Assembly: GCA_947384285.1 (NCBI GenBank)
Contig: CANDGI010000001.1
Span: 142,590 to 206,589, forward strand
Origin: an uncultured Lachnospiraceae bacterium
GTDB taxonomy: Bacteria; Bacillota; Clostridia; Lachnospirales; Lachnospiraceae
Reading direction: 5' to 3'
DNA: 64,000 bases
Shown here: positions 9,288 to 17,367 of the stretch, piece after piece
Position numbering within the stretch: position 1 is the stretch's first letter
Layout of the letters: every line of letters starts with the position of its first letter
The notes under the pieces: generated by a model
What the model was told of the DNA's origin: nothing
The model's database searches: none
Seen by the model: the letters and a program-made list of their open reading frames with translations, nothing else
Position numbers and translations under genes: made by a program

Positions 9288-11951
9288 ATGAGATTTAAAA
9301 ATGGAAGGAGGCTGGCAGCCTGGGCCGTGGCGGCAGCCATAGGCATTTCGGATATCTGCGGAACGGGAAGCCTTGTTTATGCGGGCCAGCAGGGATATTT
9401 GCTTGAAACGGAGGAAGAGCAGGTTTCCCAGGATGTGACAAAGGATAACGCTAAAAGAGCAGAAATCCCGGAGGATACCCAGGAGGCGGAGGTTTCAGAG
9501 GATACGCTGGAAGCTGAGATTGGACAGGAGAAGGAAGACGTTGATTTTTCCCAGGCGGCGGAGGCTTTTGCAGAACTCATAAGGGAATATGATATGTACG
9601 GGGTTCTTGCAAATGAGACGGAGTTCTACGTGTATCAGGAAGCAGACCCGGGCTCAGCGGTGGTAAAGGTTCTTTCCAGCGGTTATCAGGTAAGGCTGGC
9701 AGGCGCGGTGATTAATGATACAGGCCTTTGGTTCCAGATTGGATTTGCTGTCAGCGGCGTGGAATACAGCGGCTATATAGAGAGTGAGTATGTGGTTACC
9801 CAGGACGAAAGGCTGGAGCCATGGAAACAGCAGTATTTGGGAAATCTTACGGCACAAACCTTTTCCAGGGGAAGCAGCCGGGGAGCCACTGATCTTTCCG
9901 CTTTTCCCAAGGATTATCAGACCTTGGTTCAGAAATTGGCAGCAGCTCATCCAAACTGGACCTTTGTACCTATGAATACGGGTCTGGAATGGGCGGACGT
10001 GCTGGCGGGAGAAATGACAGACAGCAATAACCTGGTGGAGACCTATCAGCCGGATACCTGGAAATCTACAGCTTCCAAAGATTATAACATGGAAACTGGA
10101 GAATGGGTGATTAAGAACGGAACCAACTGGGTACAGGCATCGGAATCCATTATCAAGTATTTTTTAGACCCACGGAATTTTCTAACGGAAGAATGGGTGT
10201 TCCAATTTGAACAGCTTACCTACAGCTCTTACCATACAGAAGCAGGCGTGGAAAAGATTTTAAGCGGCACCTTTATGTCCCATAAAAAACTGGAGGATGG
10301 CTCCGGAGGGGGCGTTACATATGCCCAGGCATTTGTGAAGATTGGCAAGGAATTAAAGGTAAGCCCCTATTTCCTGGCAAGCCGTGTCCGGCAGGAGCAG
10401 GGAGTGTCCGGGAACTCTTCCCTGATTTCCGGCACTTATCCTGGATATGAGGGGTATTACAATTATTTTAACCGCCGCGCCACAGGGATTGGAACGGAGG
10501 TTATCATTACCGGGCTCACCGAGGCAAAGCAGAATGGATGGAATACCCGCTATAAGGCCCTGCAGGGAGGAGCAAAGTCTTTGGCATCCAGTTTTATTGC
10601 CAGAGGGCAGGATACCTTATACCTGCAGAAATTTGATGTAGACAATTCTTATGACGGGCTGTACTGGCATCAGTATATGCAGAACCTTTCCGGCGCTTAC
10701 AGCGAAGGTATCAGCGTGCGGAAAGGATATGAGCAGATGGGGGCTTTGGATAACAAGTTTGTGTTCAAGGTTCCGGTGTACAACAATATGCCAGCTTCCC
10801 CCTGCCCCAAGCCGGAGGAAGGGTTAAGCCAGCCAGCCTTAAAGGCGTCAAAGAGCGGCTATACGTCCGTAAAACTCTCCTGGAATGAAGTGGCCTCTGC
10901 CCAGGGGTACCTGATTTACCGGGCAGAAGGCACAGGCAGCTTTAAACGGATCAAAACCATATCAAATGCAGGAACGCTTTCCTATACGGATACAGGGGTG
11001 ACGCCGGGAAAACAGTATCGCTACCGGATGCGCGCTTATATGAAATTAAGCGGCGGGAATAAATATTCTTCTTACTCCAACGTAAAAGAAATTGACTTTA
11101 CAGTTCCGGCTACGTCCTGGGGCACATTTAAAATCACCAATTACAGGACCATAAGCTTGTCATGGAAAAAGAAGCCGGTGGACGGCTGCAAAATTTACCG
11201 GAAGACAGGCACAGGAAAATACAGCTGCATCAAGACCATAAAAGGGAATAAGACGGTAAGCTTCAAGGATACCTCTGTCAAGCCTTCCAATACTTATACG
11301 TACCGTATCCGCGGATATGTGACGGTGAATGGAAAGAATTACTATTCTGCCTACACTGCGGTGAAAAAGGCGGAGCTTAAGATGGCAAAGCCCCAATTGA
11401 AAAAGGCAAAGGTTTCGGGCGGGTCAAAGGTTAAGGTCACCTGGAAGCGGGATTCCAAAGCAGACGGCTATTATATTTACCGGGCAGCCTCCAAAAAAGG
11501 AACCTATAAAAAGGTGAAAACCATAACAAAGAATAAAACCGTAAGCTGGTCAGATACCAGCATCCGTACCGGAAAAACGTATTATTATAAGATACGCTCT
11601 TATGTGAAAGCATCATCAGGCATAAAATCTTCCGGCTATTCTGCGGCCTTGTCAGTGAAGACAGCATTGAGCAAGCCCGCGGTAACTTCCCTTACCGCCT
11701 CTGGCGGCAAGGTGAAGCTGAAATGGAAAAAAGATAAGAATGCCGCAGGCTATAAAATTTACCGGGCATCGTCCAAGAATGGAACATACAAAGCCGTAAA
11801 AACCATCAAGAACAATTCCACAGTTGCATGGACGGATAAAAACGTAAAAGCAGGAAAGAATTATTACTATAAAGTGAGAGCCTATTCTGTCAATCTGGGC
11901 AAGGCAAAATACTCCGCATACTCTGCCCAAAAAGGCGTCCGGGCAGAATAA
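9288..11951 (+). CDS. Secreted beta-N-acetylglucosaminidase with SH3-like domain and four FN3 domains
   Basis: A wall hydrolase expected to cut the glycan strand. The 887 residues comprise a signal peptide (to about residue 34), an acidic low-complexity stretch, an SH3-like module (about 100-165, 'YVYQEADPGSAVVKV'), and a glucosaminidase domain spanning about 200-490. The latter has 'VSPYFLASRVRQEQG', whose Glu is the likely general acid, plus 'SGTYPGYEGYYNYFN' and a C-terminal 'LYWHQYMQNL'. Four FN3 domains follow (about 510-887) with the same Lys/Tyr-rich style as those on the amidase upstream. The start has an AAAGGAAGG site. Co-transcription with the amidase is likely, giving a matched amidase/glucosaminidase pair. 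Confidence 0.85.
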   Translation: MRFKNGRRLAAWAVAAAIGISDICGTGSLVYAGQQGYLLETEEEQVSQDVTKDNAKRAEIPEDTQEAEVSEDTLEAEIGQEKEDVDFSQAAEAFAELIREYDMYGVLANETEFYVYQEADPGSAVVKVLSSGYQVRLAGAVINDTGLWFQIGFAVSGVEYSGYIESEYVVTQDERLEPWKQQYLGNLTAQTFSRGSSRGATDLSAFPKDYQTLVQKLAAAHPNWTFVPMNTGLEWADVLAGEMTDSNNLVETYQPDTWKSTASKDYNMETGEWVIKNGTNWVQASESIIKYFLDPRNFLTEEWVFQFEQLTYSSYHTEAGVEKILSGTFMSHKKLEDGSGGGVTYAQAFVKIGKELKVSPYFLASRVRQEQGVSGNSSLISGTYPGYEGYYNYFNRRATGIGTEVIITGLTEAKQNGWNTRYKALQGGAKSLASSFIARGQDTLYLQKFDVDNSYDGLYWHQYMQNLSGAYSEGISVRKGYEQMGALDNKFVFKVPVYNNMPASPCPKPEEGLSQPALKASKSGYTSVKLSWNEVASAQGYLIYRAEGTGSFKRIKTISNAGTLSYTDTGVTPGKQYRYRMRAYMKLSGGNKYSSYSNVKEIDFTVPATSWGTFKITNYRTISLSWKKKPVDGCKIYRKTGTGKYSCIKTIKGNKTVSFKDTSVKPSNTYTYRIRGYVTVNGKNYYSAYTAVKKAELKMAKPQLKKAKVSGGSKVKVTWKRDSKADGYYIYRAASKKGTYKKVKTITKNKTVSWSDTSIRTGKTYYYKIRSYVKASSGIKSSGYSAALSVKTALSKPAVTSLTASGGKVKLKWKKDKNAAGYKIYRASSKNGTYKAVKTIKNNSTVAWTDKNVKAGKNYYYKVRAYSVNLGKAKYSAYSAQKGVRAE

Positions 11952-11952
11952 A

Positions 11953-12042
11953 TAGCCCGTGGCAGGAAGAAAATGTAGATTAGAAATTATTTCTTCCCTG
12001 CGGATTCGGTCATTGCCCAAGGGCGTGGCAGGAAGGAAAGAA
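11953..12042 (+). repeat. Imperfect duplication and hairpin between glucosaminidase and glycosyltransferase genes
   Basis: The block 'GCCCGTGGCAGGAAGAAA' (from about 11955) recurs in slightly changed form as 'GGGCGTGGCAGGAAGGAAA' (from about 12022), and the last codons of the upstream gene ('GCCCAAAAAGGCGT') resemble 'GCCCAAGGGCGT' before the second copy. GCAGGAAGAAA at 11962-11972 can also pair with TTTCTTCCCTGC at 11990-12001, giving a hairpin without a T-run. The second copy supplies the ribosome site of the next gene. Confidence 0.55.
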
Positions 12043-12043
12043 C

Positions 12044-13936
12044 ATGAAGATTACCCCCTATAAAATCAAAAAAGGAATCAGATATTTCAAACATTATGGT
12101 CCGAAAGCCTTTTTTAACCGGCTGAGGGACAAAATGGAACCAGACCAGGTGCCTTACGGCCCCTGGTTTGAGCGTTACAGGGCAAGCAGGGAGGAATTGC
12201 TGCGCCAGGAAAAGGAGTGGACAAAATTCACATATCAGCCCATGATCAGCATTGTGGTTCCCTGCTATCAGACGAAGGAGCGTTATCTTCTGGAAATGAT
12301 TGAGTCTGTCTGCGCCCAGTCCTACGGCAACTGGCAGCTGTGCTTGATGGACGCTACCCCTTCGGACCAGGTGGAACGGGTTGTCCGGGAATTTTGTGAT
12401 AAATCTCAGGAAAAAAGGATTTTTTACCATCATCTGGAAAAAAATATGGGAATCGCAGGAAATACCAATGCAGGCTTAGAAGCGGCCCAGGGAGAATGGG
12501 TGGGGTTTCTGGATCATGACGATCTGCTGGCACCGGAAGCCTTGTATGAGACGGCGGCTTTGATGAACCGGGAGCCGGATACGGAGGTCATCTATTCAGA
12601 CGAAGATCAGGTGGAGGAAGCCAGGCAGGGGCTTTCCCACAAAAAGCCCCACTTTAAGCCGGATTTCAGCCCGGATTTGCTGTGCTCCAACAATTATATT
12701 ACCCATTTCCTCTGCGTCAAAACCAGTGTGTTAAAGCAGGTGGGGGGATTCCGCAAGGAATTTGACGGAGCCCAGGATTACGATTTTATCCTGCGCTGTA
12801 CAGAGAAAGCAAAGAGAACCGGGCATGTGCCCAGAGTCCTCTACCATTGGCGTGTCCACAGCAATTCTACGGCAGACAACCCTTTGAGTAAAACCTATGC
12901 CTATGAAGCTGGGCAGAGAGCCTTAGAAGAACATCTGGCACGGGCCAAACGGCAGGGAACCGTCAGCCAGCTTCCCCATTTTGGGTTTTACCGGGTAAAG
13001 TATGCAGTGGAAGGAGAACCTTTGGTTTCCATTTTGATTCCCAACAAGGATCAGGCGCCTGTGCTCCGCCGCTGCCTGGCCTCCATCCAAGCATCCACCT
13101 ATCAGAACTATGAGATTATCATTATAGAAAATAACAGCACGCAGCAGGAAACCTTTTCCTATTACCAAGAACTATTGGGCAAAGGAAGCCTTGCCAAGAG
13201 CCAGGAAGGATGCTGCAGCGAAGGAAATCTTTCTAAAGGCCAGGAAGAGCCTTGCGGTGAAGGAGTCCTGCCTGGCGGCCAGAAAATCCAGGTGGTGGTC
13301 TGGAAGGAAGGATTCAACTATTCCGCCATCAACAATTTCGGCGCTTCCTTCGCCAAAGGCAGCTATTTTATCCTGCTGAACAATGACATAGAGATTATCA
13401 CAAAGGACTGGATAGAAGAAATGCTAAGCAACTGCCAAAGGCCAGAAGTGGGAATCGTAGGTGCCCGGCTCTATTACCCCGACAACACCATTCAACACGC
13501 CGGAATCGTAGTAGGCATTGACGGCATCGCCGCAAATATGTTTCCAGGCCTTCGCAGAGGACAGGAAGGATACTACCACAAAGCAGCCATCCAGCTAAAT
13601 TACAGTGCGGTCACAGCAGCCTGCATGATGGTATCCCGTGAAGTCTTCGAAAAACTAAAAGGCCTGGAAGAAAAACTGACTGTGGCATTTAATGACCTGG
13701 ATTTCTGCCTCCGCGCCGTAAAAGCAGGATATCTGGTGGTCTACAACCCCTTCGTAGAAGCCTACCACTACGAATCAAAAACAAGGGGCGCCGAGGACAC
13801 CGAGGAAAAAATGCGCCGGTTCTGGAAGGAAATTGACTTTATCCGCACCCGATGGATTACCCTCCTCAAAGAAGGAGACCCCTATTATAACCCCAATTTT
13901 TCCCTGAAAAAATGCAATTACGCACTAAAACCATAG
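12044..13936 (+). CDS. Two-domain family 2 glycosyltransferase (surface polysaccharide synthesis)
   Basis: 630 residues with two GT-A/GT2 domains in tandem, an arrangement used by polysaccharide and rhamnan synthesis enzymes. Domain 1 (about 66-290) has 'ISIVVPCYQTKERYL', the metal-binding 'GFLDHDDLL' and 'DEDQVEEAR'. Domain 2 (about 325-590) has 'VSILIPNKDQAPVLRRCL', 'FILLNNDIEI' and an acidic 'AFNDLDFCLRAVKAGY'. Between the first and second strands of domain 2 there is an insertion of about 35 Gly/Ser/Glu/Lys-rich residues (about 383-418) that looks like repeat expansion. No signal peptide or membrane helix. The ribosome site is AGGAAGG, 7 bases from the ATG. A terminator overlaps the stop codon. 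Confidence 0.85.
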   Translation: MKITPYKIKKGIRYFKHYGPKAFFNRLRDKMEPDQVPYGPWFERYRASREELLRQEKEWTKFTYQPMISIVVPCYQTKERYLLEMIESVCAQSYGNWQLCLMDATPSDQVERVVREFCDKSQEKRIFYHHLEKNMGIAGNTNAGLEAAQGEWVGFLDHDDLLAPEALYETAALMNREPDTEVIYSDEDQVEEARQGLSHKKPHFKPDFSPDLLCSNNYITHFLCVKTSVLKQVGGFRKEFDGAQDYDFILRCTEKAKRTGHVPRVLYHWRVHSNSTADNPLSKTYAYEAGQRALEEHLARAKRQGTVSQLPHFGFYRVKYAVEGEPLVSILIPNKDQAPVLRRCLASIQASTYQNYEIIIIENNSTQQETFSYYQELLGKGSLAKSQEGCCSEGNLSKGQEEPCGEGVLPGGQKIQVVVWKEGFNYSAINNFGASFAKGSYFILLNNDIEIITKDWIEEMLSNCQRPEVGIVGARLYYPDNTIQHAGIVVGIDGIAANMFPGLRRGQEGYYHKAAIQLNYSAVTAACMMVSREVFEKLKGLEEKLTVAFNDLDFCLRAVKAGYLVVYNPFVEAYHYESKTRGAEDTEEKMRRFWKEIDFIRTRWITLLKEGDPYYNPNFSLKKCNYALKP

Positions 13937-13955
13937 GGCAGAACTTGCCCTTTTT
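13935..13955 (+). terminator. Terminator overlapping the glycosyltransferase stop codon
   Basis: AGGGCA (13935-13940) and TGCCCT (13946-13951) form a short stem with a 5-base loop, followed by TTTT. The same bases TTGCCC serve as the -35 of the next promoter. Confidence 0.65.
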
Positions 13956-13973
13956 CCAATTCAATGCTACAAT
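13945..13973 (+). promoter_or_regulatory. Promoter for the small zinc-ribbon protein
   Basis: TTGCCC at 13945-13950, a 17-base spacer, then TACAAT at 13968-13973 with TG at the extended -10 position (TGCTACAAT). It overlaps the preceding terminator, a compact arrangement. Confidence 0.6.
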
Positions 13974-14015
13974 AGAGTGAATCAAAAATACAAAGTTGGA
14001 TGTGAGAAAAAACAT

Positions 14016-14216
14016 ATGATGAAAGTATTTATCTGCCCAGAGTGCGGCAGCATTACAACAGTATCCAGAAGGAAAGAGATTTATTGCCATAAATGCGGAG
14101 GTACAAGGATGCTTCCCTCCAAACTGACGTTTTCCCAATACAGCGAGATGGATGAACAGCAGAGGAAGGATTATTCGGACAGCTGGTTGTACATACGGAA
14201 TAAAACGAAGAATTAG
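14016..14216 (+). CDS. Small zinc-ribbon protein
   Basis: About 66 residues (65 if the adjacent ATG at 14019 is used). Two CxxC pairs, 'CPEC' and 'CHKC', about 20 residues apart, form a single zinc ribbon; the rest is a short charged tail ending 'YIRNKTKN'. No further domain. Such proteins are common in Clostridia and are of unknown function. It has its own promoter overlapping the preceding terminator and is followed by another promoter, so it appears to be a single-gene unit inside the polysaccharide block. Real as a gene because of promoter, conserved cysteines and length; the function is not known. Confidence 0.6.
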   Translation: MMKVFICPECGSITTVSRRKEIYCHKCGGTRMLPSKLTFSQYSEMDEQQRKDYSDSWLYIRNKTKN

Positions 14217-14260
14217 CGGTGCACAGATTAAAAATTAATGAAAATTTAAGAGAATTTTTG

Positions 14261-14290
14261 TTGTTTCCCTATGGGAAAATCAGGTATGAT
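14261..14290 (+). promoter_or_regulatory. Promoter with palindromic candidate operator before the sugar transferase
   Basis: TTGTTT (14261-14266) and TATGAT (14285-14290) are 18 bases apart. The spacer contains a perfect inverted repeat TTTCCC-TAT-GGGAAA at 14264-14278, exactly where a repressor would block polymerase. No regulator gene is adjacent, so the cognate protein is unknown. Confidence 0.5.
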
Positions 14291-14329
14291 AATTCCGTAT
14301 GATTGAGTTTAGTATGGGGACGAAAGATT

Positions 14330-15745
14330 ATGTATAAAAAAGAGAAAAAAAGCTGGGTGAAGCATCTGGATTTTTTGATTCTGGATATTATATGCCTGGA
14401 GGTGGCTTTTTATGCTTCCTGCTTCATCAGGCTTGGAAATATCAGAAGGCTGCCCATGCTGCTGGACTATTATAACCGCCTGGCTGTGGTAGTGCTGCTT
14501 GTGGATATCTGCATCGTTTTCTTTTTTGAAGCTTACACGGGAATCCTGCGGAGGAATAAGGTGCAGGAATTGAAGGTCGTGCTGATGCACTGCAGCATGG
14601 TATTTGCGGCAATCACTGTTTACGTGTGGGCCACCAAGCAATCAGAGGTTTATTCCAGGCAGGTTATTTTCGGGCTATGGGGAATCTCCATTGTGGTAGA
14701 GTATTTTTCCAGATGCCTGTGGAAAATCTATATCCGCCAGCGCATGATAAGAGGGAAAAAATTTTCCCAGCTCATTGTGGTCACCGAGAAACGCTACGCC
14801 CAGGAGTGCGTTGCAGATTTCCAGCATGACCGGTACAAGGAATTTGAAGTAGTCGGCGTAGTGATTGTAGATGAAAACCGGATTGGGGATGAGATCTGCG
14901 GAGTTCCGGTGGTGGCCTCTGCGGATACTTTTTTGGAATATGTGCGGCTTAATGTAGTAGATGAAATTTTTATCAACGGGAATACAAGGGAGAGCAGCGA
15001 AGCCTTGGCGGACGAGCTTTTGGAGCTTGGAATTACCGTGCATTTTAACCTGGTGCGGGAGTCCCGCCTGATGCCCAATAAACTGGTGGAGCATTGCGGA
15101 AAATATATGGTGCTGACCACCAGCATGAAGATTGCCACTACCAGGCAGGTGTTTGTGAAACGATGCATGGATATTTTTGGAAGCCTGGTGGGGCTTTTAT
15201 TGACTGGGATTGCATTTGTAATTTTTGCACCCATCATTAAGATACAGTCCCCAGGGCCGATTTTTTATGAACAGACCAGAATCGGAAGAAACGGCAGGCG
15301 TTTTAAATTTTATAAATTCCGTACCATGGTGGTAGGGGCAGACCAGATGAAGCAGGAGCTGATGGAGCAGAACGAGATGGACGGCCTGATGTTTAAAATG
15401 GAACATGACCCGAGGATCTTCGGCATAGGGAGTTTTATGCGCAAGTTTTCCATTGATGAGCTCCCCCAGTTCTGGAATGTGCTGAAAGGGGATATGAGCC
15501 TGGTTGGGACAAGGCCTCCCACAGAGGAGGAATTTGAACAATATGAGCTTCACCATAAGGCCAGGCTGGGCATCCGGCCGGGGCTGACCGGTATGTGGCA
15601 GGTCAGCGGCAGGAGCGATATTAAAAATTTTGAGGAAGTGGTAGCCTTGGATACCCAATATATTTCTAATTGGTCGCTGGGCGTGGATGTACGGATATTG
15701 TTCCGTACGATTGTGGTAGTGTTAACAGGTAAGGGATCGTCATGA
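14330..15745 (+). CDS. Undecaprenyl-phosphate sugar phosphotransferase (polyisoprenyl-phosphate hexose-1-phosphate transferase)
   Basis: Starts glycan assembly by moving a sugar phosphate from a nucleotide sugar to undecaprenyl phosphate at the inner membrane face. 471 residues: four N-terminal helices (about 12-120), a cytosolic Rossmann-like regulatory domain, a fifth helix near residue 280 and the C-terminal catalytic Bac_transf domain. The last shows 'PGPIFYEQTRIGRNG', 'FKFYKFRTM', 'DELPQFWNVLKGDMSLVG', 'TRPP' and 'RPGLTGMWQVSGRS'. ATG 14330 is chosen over an upstream TTG in frame. The gene overlaps the next start by 4 bases (ATGA), so it leads an operon with two GT2 genes. Confidence 0.92.
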   Translation: MYKKEKKSWVKHLDFLILDIICLEVAFYASCFIRLGNIRRLPMLLDYYNRLAVVVLLVDICIVFFFEAYTGILRRNKVQELKVVLMHCSMVFAAITVYVWATKQSEVYSRQVIFGLWGISIVVEYFSRCLWKIYIRQRMIRGKKFSQLIVVTEKRYAQECVADFQHDRYKEFEVVGVVIVDENRIGDEICGVPVVASADTFLEYVRLNVVDEIFINGNTRESSEALADELLELGITVHFNLVRESRLMPNKLVEHCGKYMVLTTSMKIATTRQVFVKRCMDIFGSLVGLLLTGIAFVIFAPIIKIQSPGPIFYEQTRIGRNGRRFKFYKFRTMVVGADQMKQELMEQNEMDGLMFKMEHDPRIFGIGSFMRKFSIDELPQFWNVLKGDMSLVGTRPPTEEEFEQYELHHKARLGIRPGLTGMWQVSGRSDIKNFEEVVALDTQYISNWSLGVDVRILFRTIVVVLTGKGSS

Positions 15746-16506
15746 CAGATATTTCAATTACAATAGTGGCATATAATGATGAGGAAGATGTGAGAAATGC
15801 GGTATGTTCCATTATGGAATATACCGCTGTCACTATTTCTAAGAAACTATATATTGTGGACAACAGCAGCGAAAAAAATGGGCTTAAGGCGCTGGAGAAG
15901 GAATACCCGGATGTGGTTTATCTGAATCCGGGAAAAAACCTGGGGTTTGGCGGCGGCCATAATTACGTGCTTCCCAGGCTGGATTCCAAGTTTCATGCAA
16001 TTGTCAACCCGGATATTATTTTGACAGAGGACAGCTTTTCGGTTTTGCTGGAATTTATGGAGAAAAAGGGAATTGGGATGGTGGTTCCTAAGCTGACAGA
16101 TGCGAGGGGCAGGCTGCAAATGGCATATCGCCGGGAGCTGACCCTTATGGATATGGGAATCCGCATGTTCCTGCCCTCCCATTTTAAGAAGCGCCAGTCT
16201 TACCATACCATGCAGGATATGGATTACCAGAAGCCTTTTTTGGTGCCCTTTGCCCAGGGGAGCTTTCTGGTGGTCCAGACAGAATTATTCCGGCAGCTGG
16301 GCGGATTTGACGGACGTTATTTTATGTATATGGAGGATGCAGATTTGTGCAGGCAGGTGAATCAAAGGAGCAGCCTGTGGTACTGCCCATACACCGCCGT
16401 GATTCATAAGTGGGAGCGGGGATCCCATAAGGACAGGAAGCTATTGAAGATGCATCTAACGTCCATGCTCCGGTATTTCCAGAAATGGGGGTGGAAATTA
16501 TGGTAA
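15742..16506 (+). CDS. Family 2 glycosyltransferase, rhamnosyltransferase-like
   Basis: 254 residues of single GT2 fold: 'ISITIVAYNDEEDV', then 'LNPGKNLGFGGGHN', the metal-binding 'AIVNPDIILT', and the acceptor-side 'YMEDADLCRQVNQ' that contains the catalytic acidic pair. The pattern 'GKNLGFGGGHN' resembles dTDP-rhamnosyl transferases of the WbbL type; the donor sugar is an inference. No membrane segment apart from a possible amphipathic C terminus. It starts within the stop of the sugar transferase (ATGA overlap) and overlaps the next gene, so translation is coupled through the three genes. Confidence 0.85.
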   Translation: MTDISITIVAYNDEEDVRNAVCSIMEYTAVTISKKLYIVDNSSEKNGLKALEKEYPDVVYLNPGKNLGFGGGHNYVLPRLDSKFHAIVNPDIILTEDSFSVLLEFMEKKGIGMVVPKLTDARGRLQMAYRRELTLMDMGIRMFLPSHFKKRQSYHTMQDMDYQKPFLVPFAQGSFLVVQTELFRQLGGFDGRYFMYMEDADLCRQVNQRSSLWYCPYTAVIHKWERGSHKDRKLLKMHLTSMLRYFQKWGWKLW

Positions 16507-17285
16507 CAGGCAAGGGAGAGGAGCCTGTACGGGTTTCCGTGGCAATGGTTTCGTATAATGGAGAAAAATATCTGGAGAAGCAGATAGCATCTGTGCTGCA
16601 GCAGCTTGGGGCAGAGGATGAGCTGGTGGTTTCCGATGACGGCTCCAAAGACCGCACCCTGGAAATGCTTGAGGAATACCAGAAAAGGGACGCCAGGATA
16701 CGTTTGCTGAAAGGGCCGGGCAGGGGAATCAAAAAAAATGTGGAGCATGTGCTGCGGCATACAAGGGGAGCTTATATTTTCCTGGCGGATCAGGATGATA
16801 TCTGGGCGCCGGATAAGGTGGAACAGGTGCTGCGGGCCTTTCAGGAAAAAAATGCCATGGTGGTGATCCATGACGCCAAAGTATTTGAGGGGGAAAAGCC
16901 GGAAAGGATTGTGATGGATTCCTTTTTTGCATTCCGAGGTTCCGGCGCCGGCGTTTTGAAAAATATGATAAAAAACAGCTACATCGGGTGCTGCATGGCG
17001 TTCCGCCGGGAGCTTTTAGGCGCCATCCTTCCCATTCCCAGCCGGATTGAAATGCACGACCAGTGGATTGGGATCCTGGGAGACTATACGGCTGGAAAAT
17101 CTTGCTTTTTGCCAGAAACCCTGTTATTCTACCGAAGGCATGGAGATAATAATTCCAGCATGAAACACTACGGAATTGGTAAAATGTTACGAAACCGAAT
17201 CTGTTTTTTCGGTTATTTTTTTGTTAGAATTGTACAGATTCAACAGAAAAGGAACTGGTTTTTTGGAAAATTCAAGAAAAAATAA
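16500..17285 (+). CDS. Family 2 glycosyltransferase
   Basis: 261 residues if started at ATG 16500, which follows a GGGGGTGG ribosome site inside the preceding gene; another ATG at 16485 lies too close to that site. GT2 motifs are 'VAMVSYNGEKYLEKQI', 'DELVVSDDGSKDRT', 'FLADQDDIWAPDKV' (the DxD-like site) and, later, 'IEMHDQWIGIL'. The ending 'KNRICFFGYFFVRIVQ' resembles enzymes of rhamnan side-chain synthesis. It is the last gene of the sugar transferase operon; the second LCP gene follows after an 82-base gap that contains a promoter. Confidence 0.82.
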   Translation: MVTGKGEEPVRVSVAMVSYNGEKYLEKQIASVLQQLGAEDELVVSDDGSKDRTLEMLEEYQKRDARIRLLKGPGRGIKKNVEHVLRHTRGAYIFLADQDDIWAPDKVEQVLRAFQEKNAMVVIHDAKVFEGEKPERIVMDSFFAFRGSGAGVLKNMIKNSYIGCCMAFRRELLGAILPIPSRIEMHDQWIGILGDYTAGKSCFLPETLLFYRRHGDNNSSMKHYGIGKMLRNRICFFGYFFVRIVQIQQKRNWFFGKFKKK

Positions 17286-17288
17286 CGG

Positions 17289-17315
17289 TTGATAAATGAA
17301 TGGAAATATTATAAT
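17289..17315 (+). promoter_or_regulatory. Candidate promoter for the second LCP gene
   Basis: TATAAT at 17310-17315 is a perfect -10. TTGATA at 17289-17294 is a good -35 but only 15 bases away; GGTTGA, two bases further upstream, gives 17 bases. The gap between genes is otherwise A/T-rich. Confidence 0.45.
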
Positions 17316-17367
17316 ATAAACCATATGTGTAAATTGAGTGAAAAACGAAGACAGATAGGGTGAAGGG

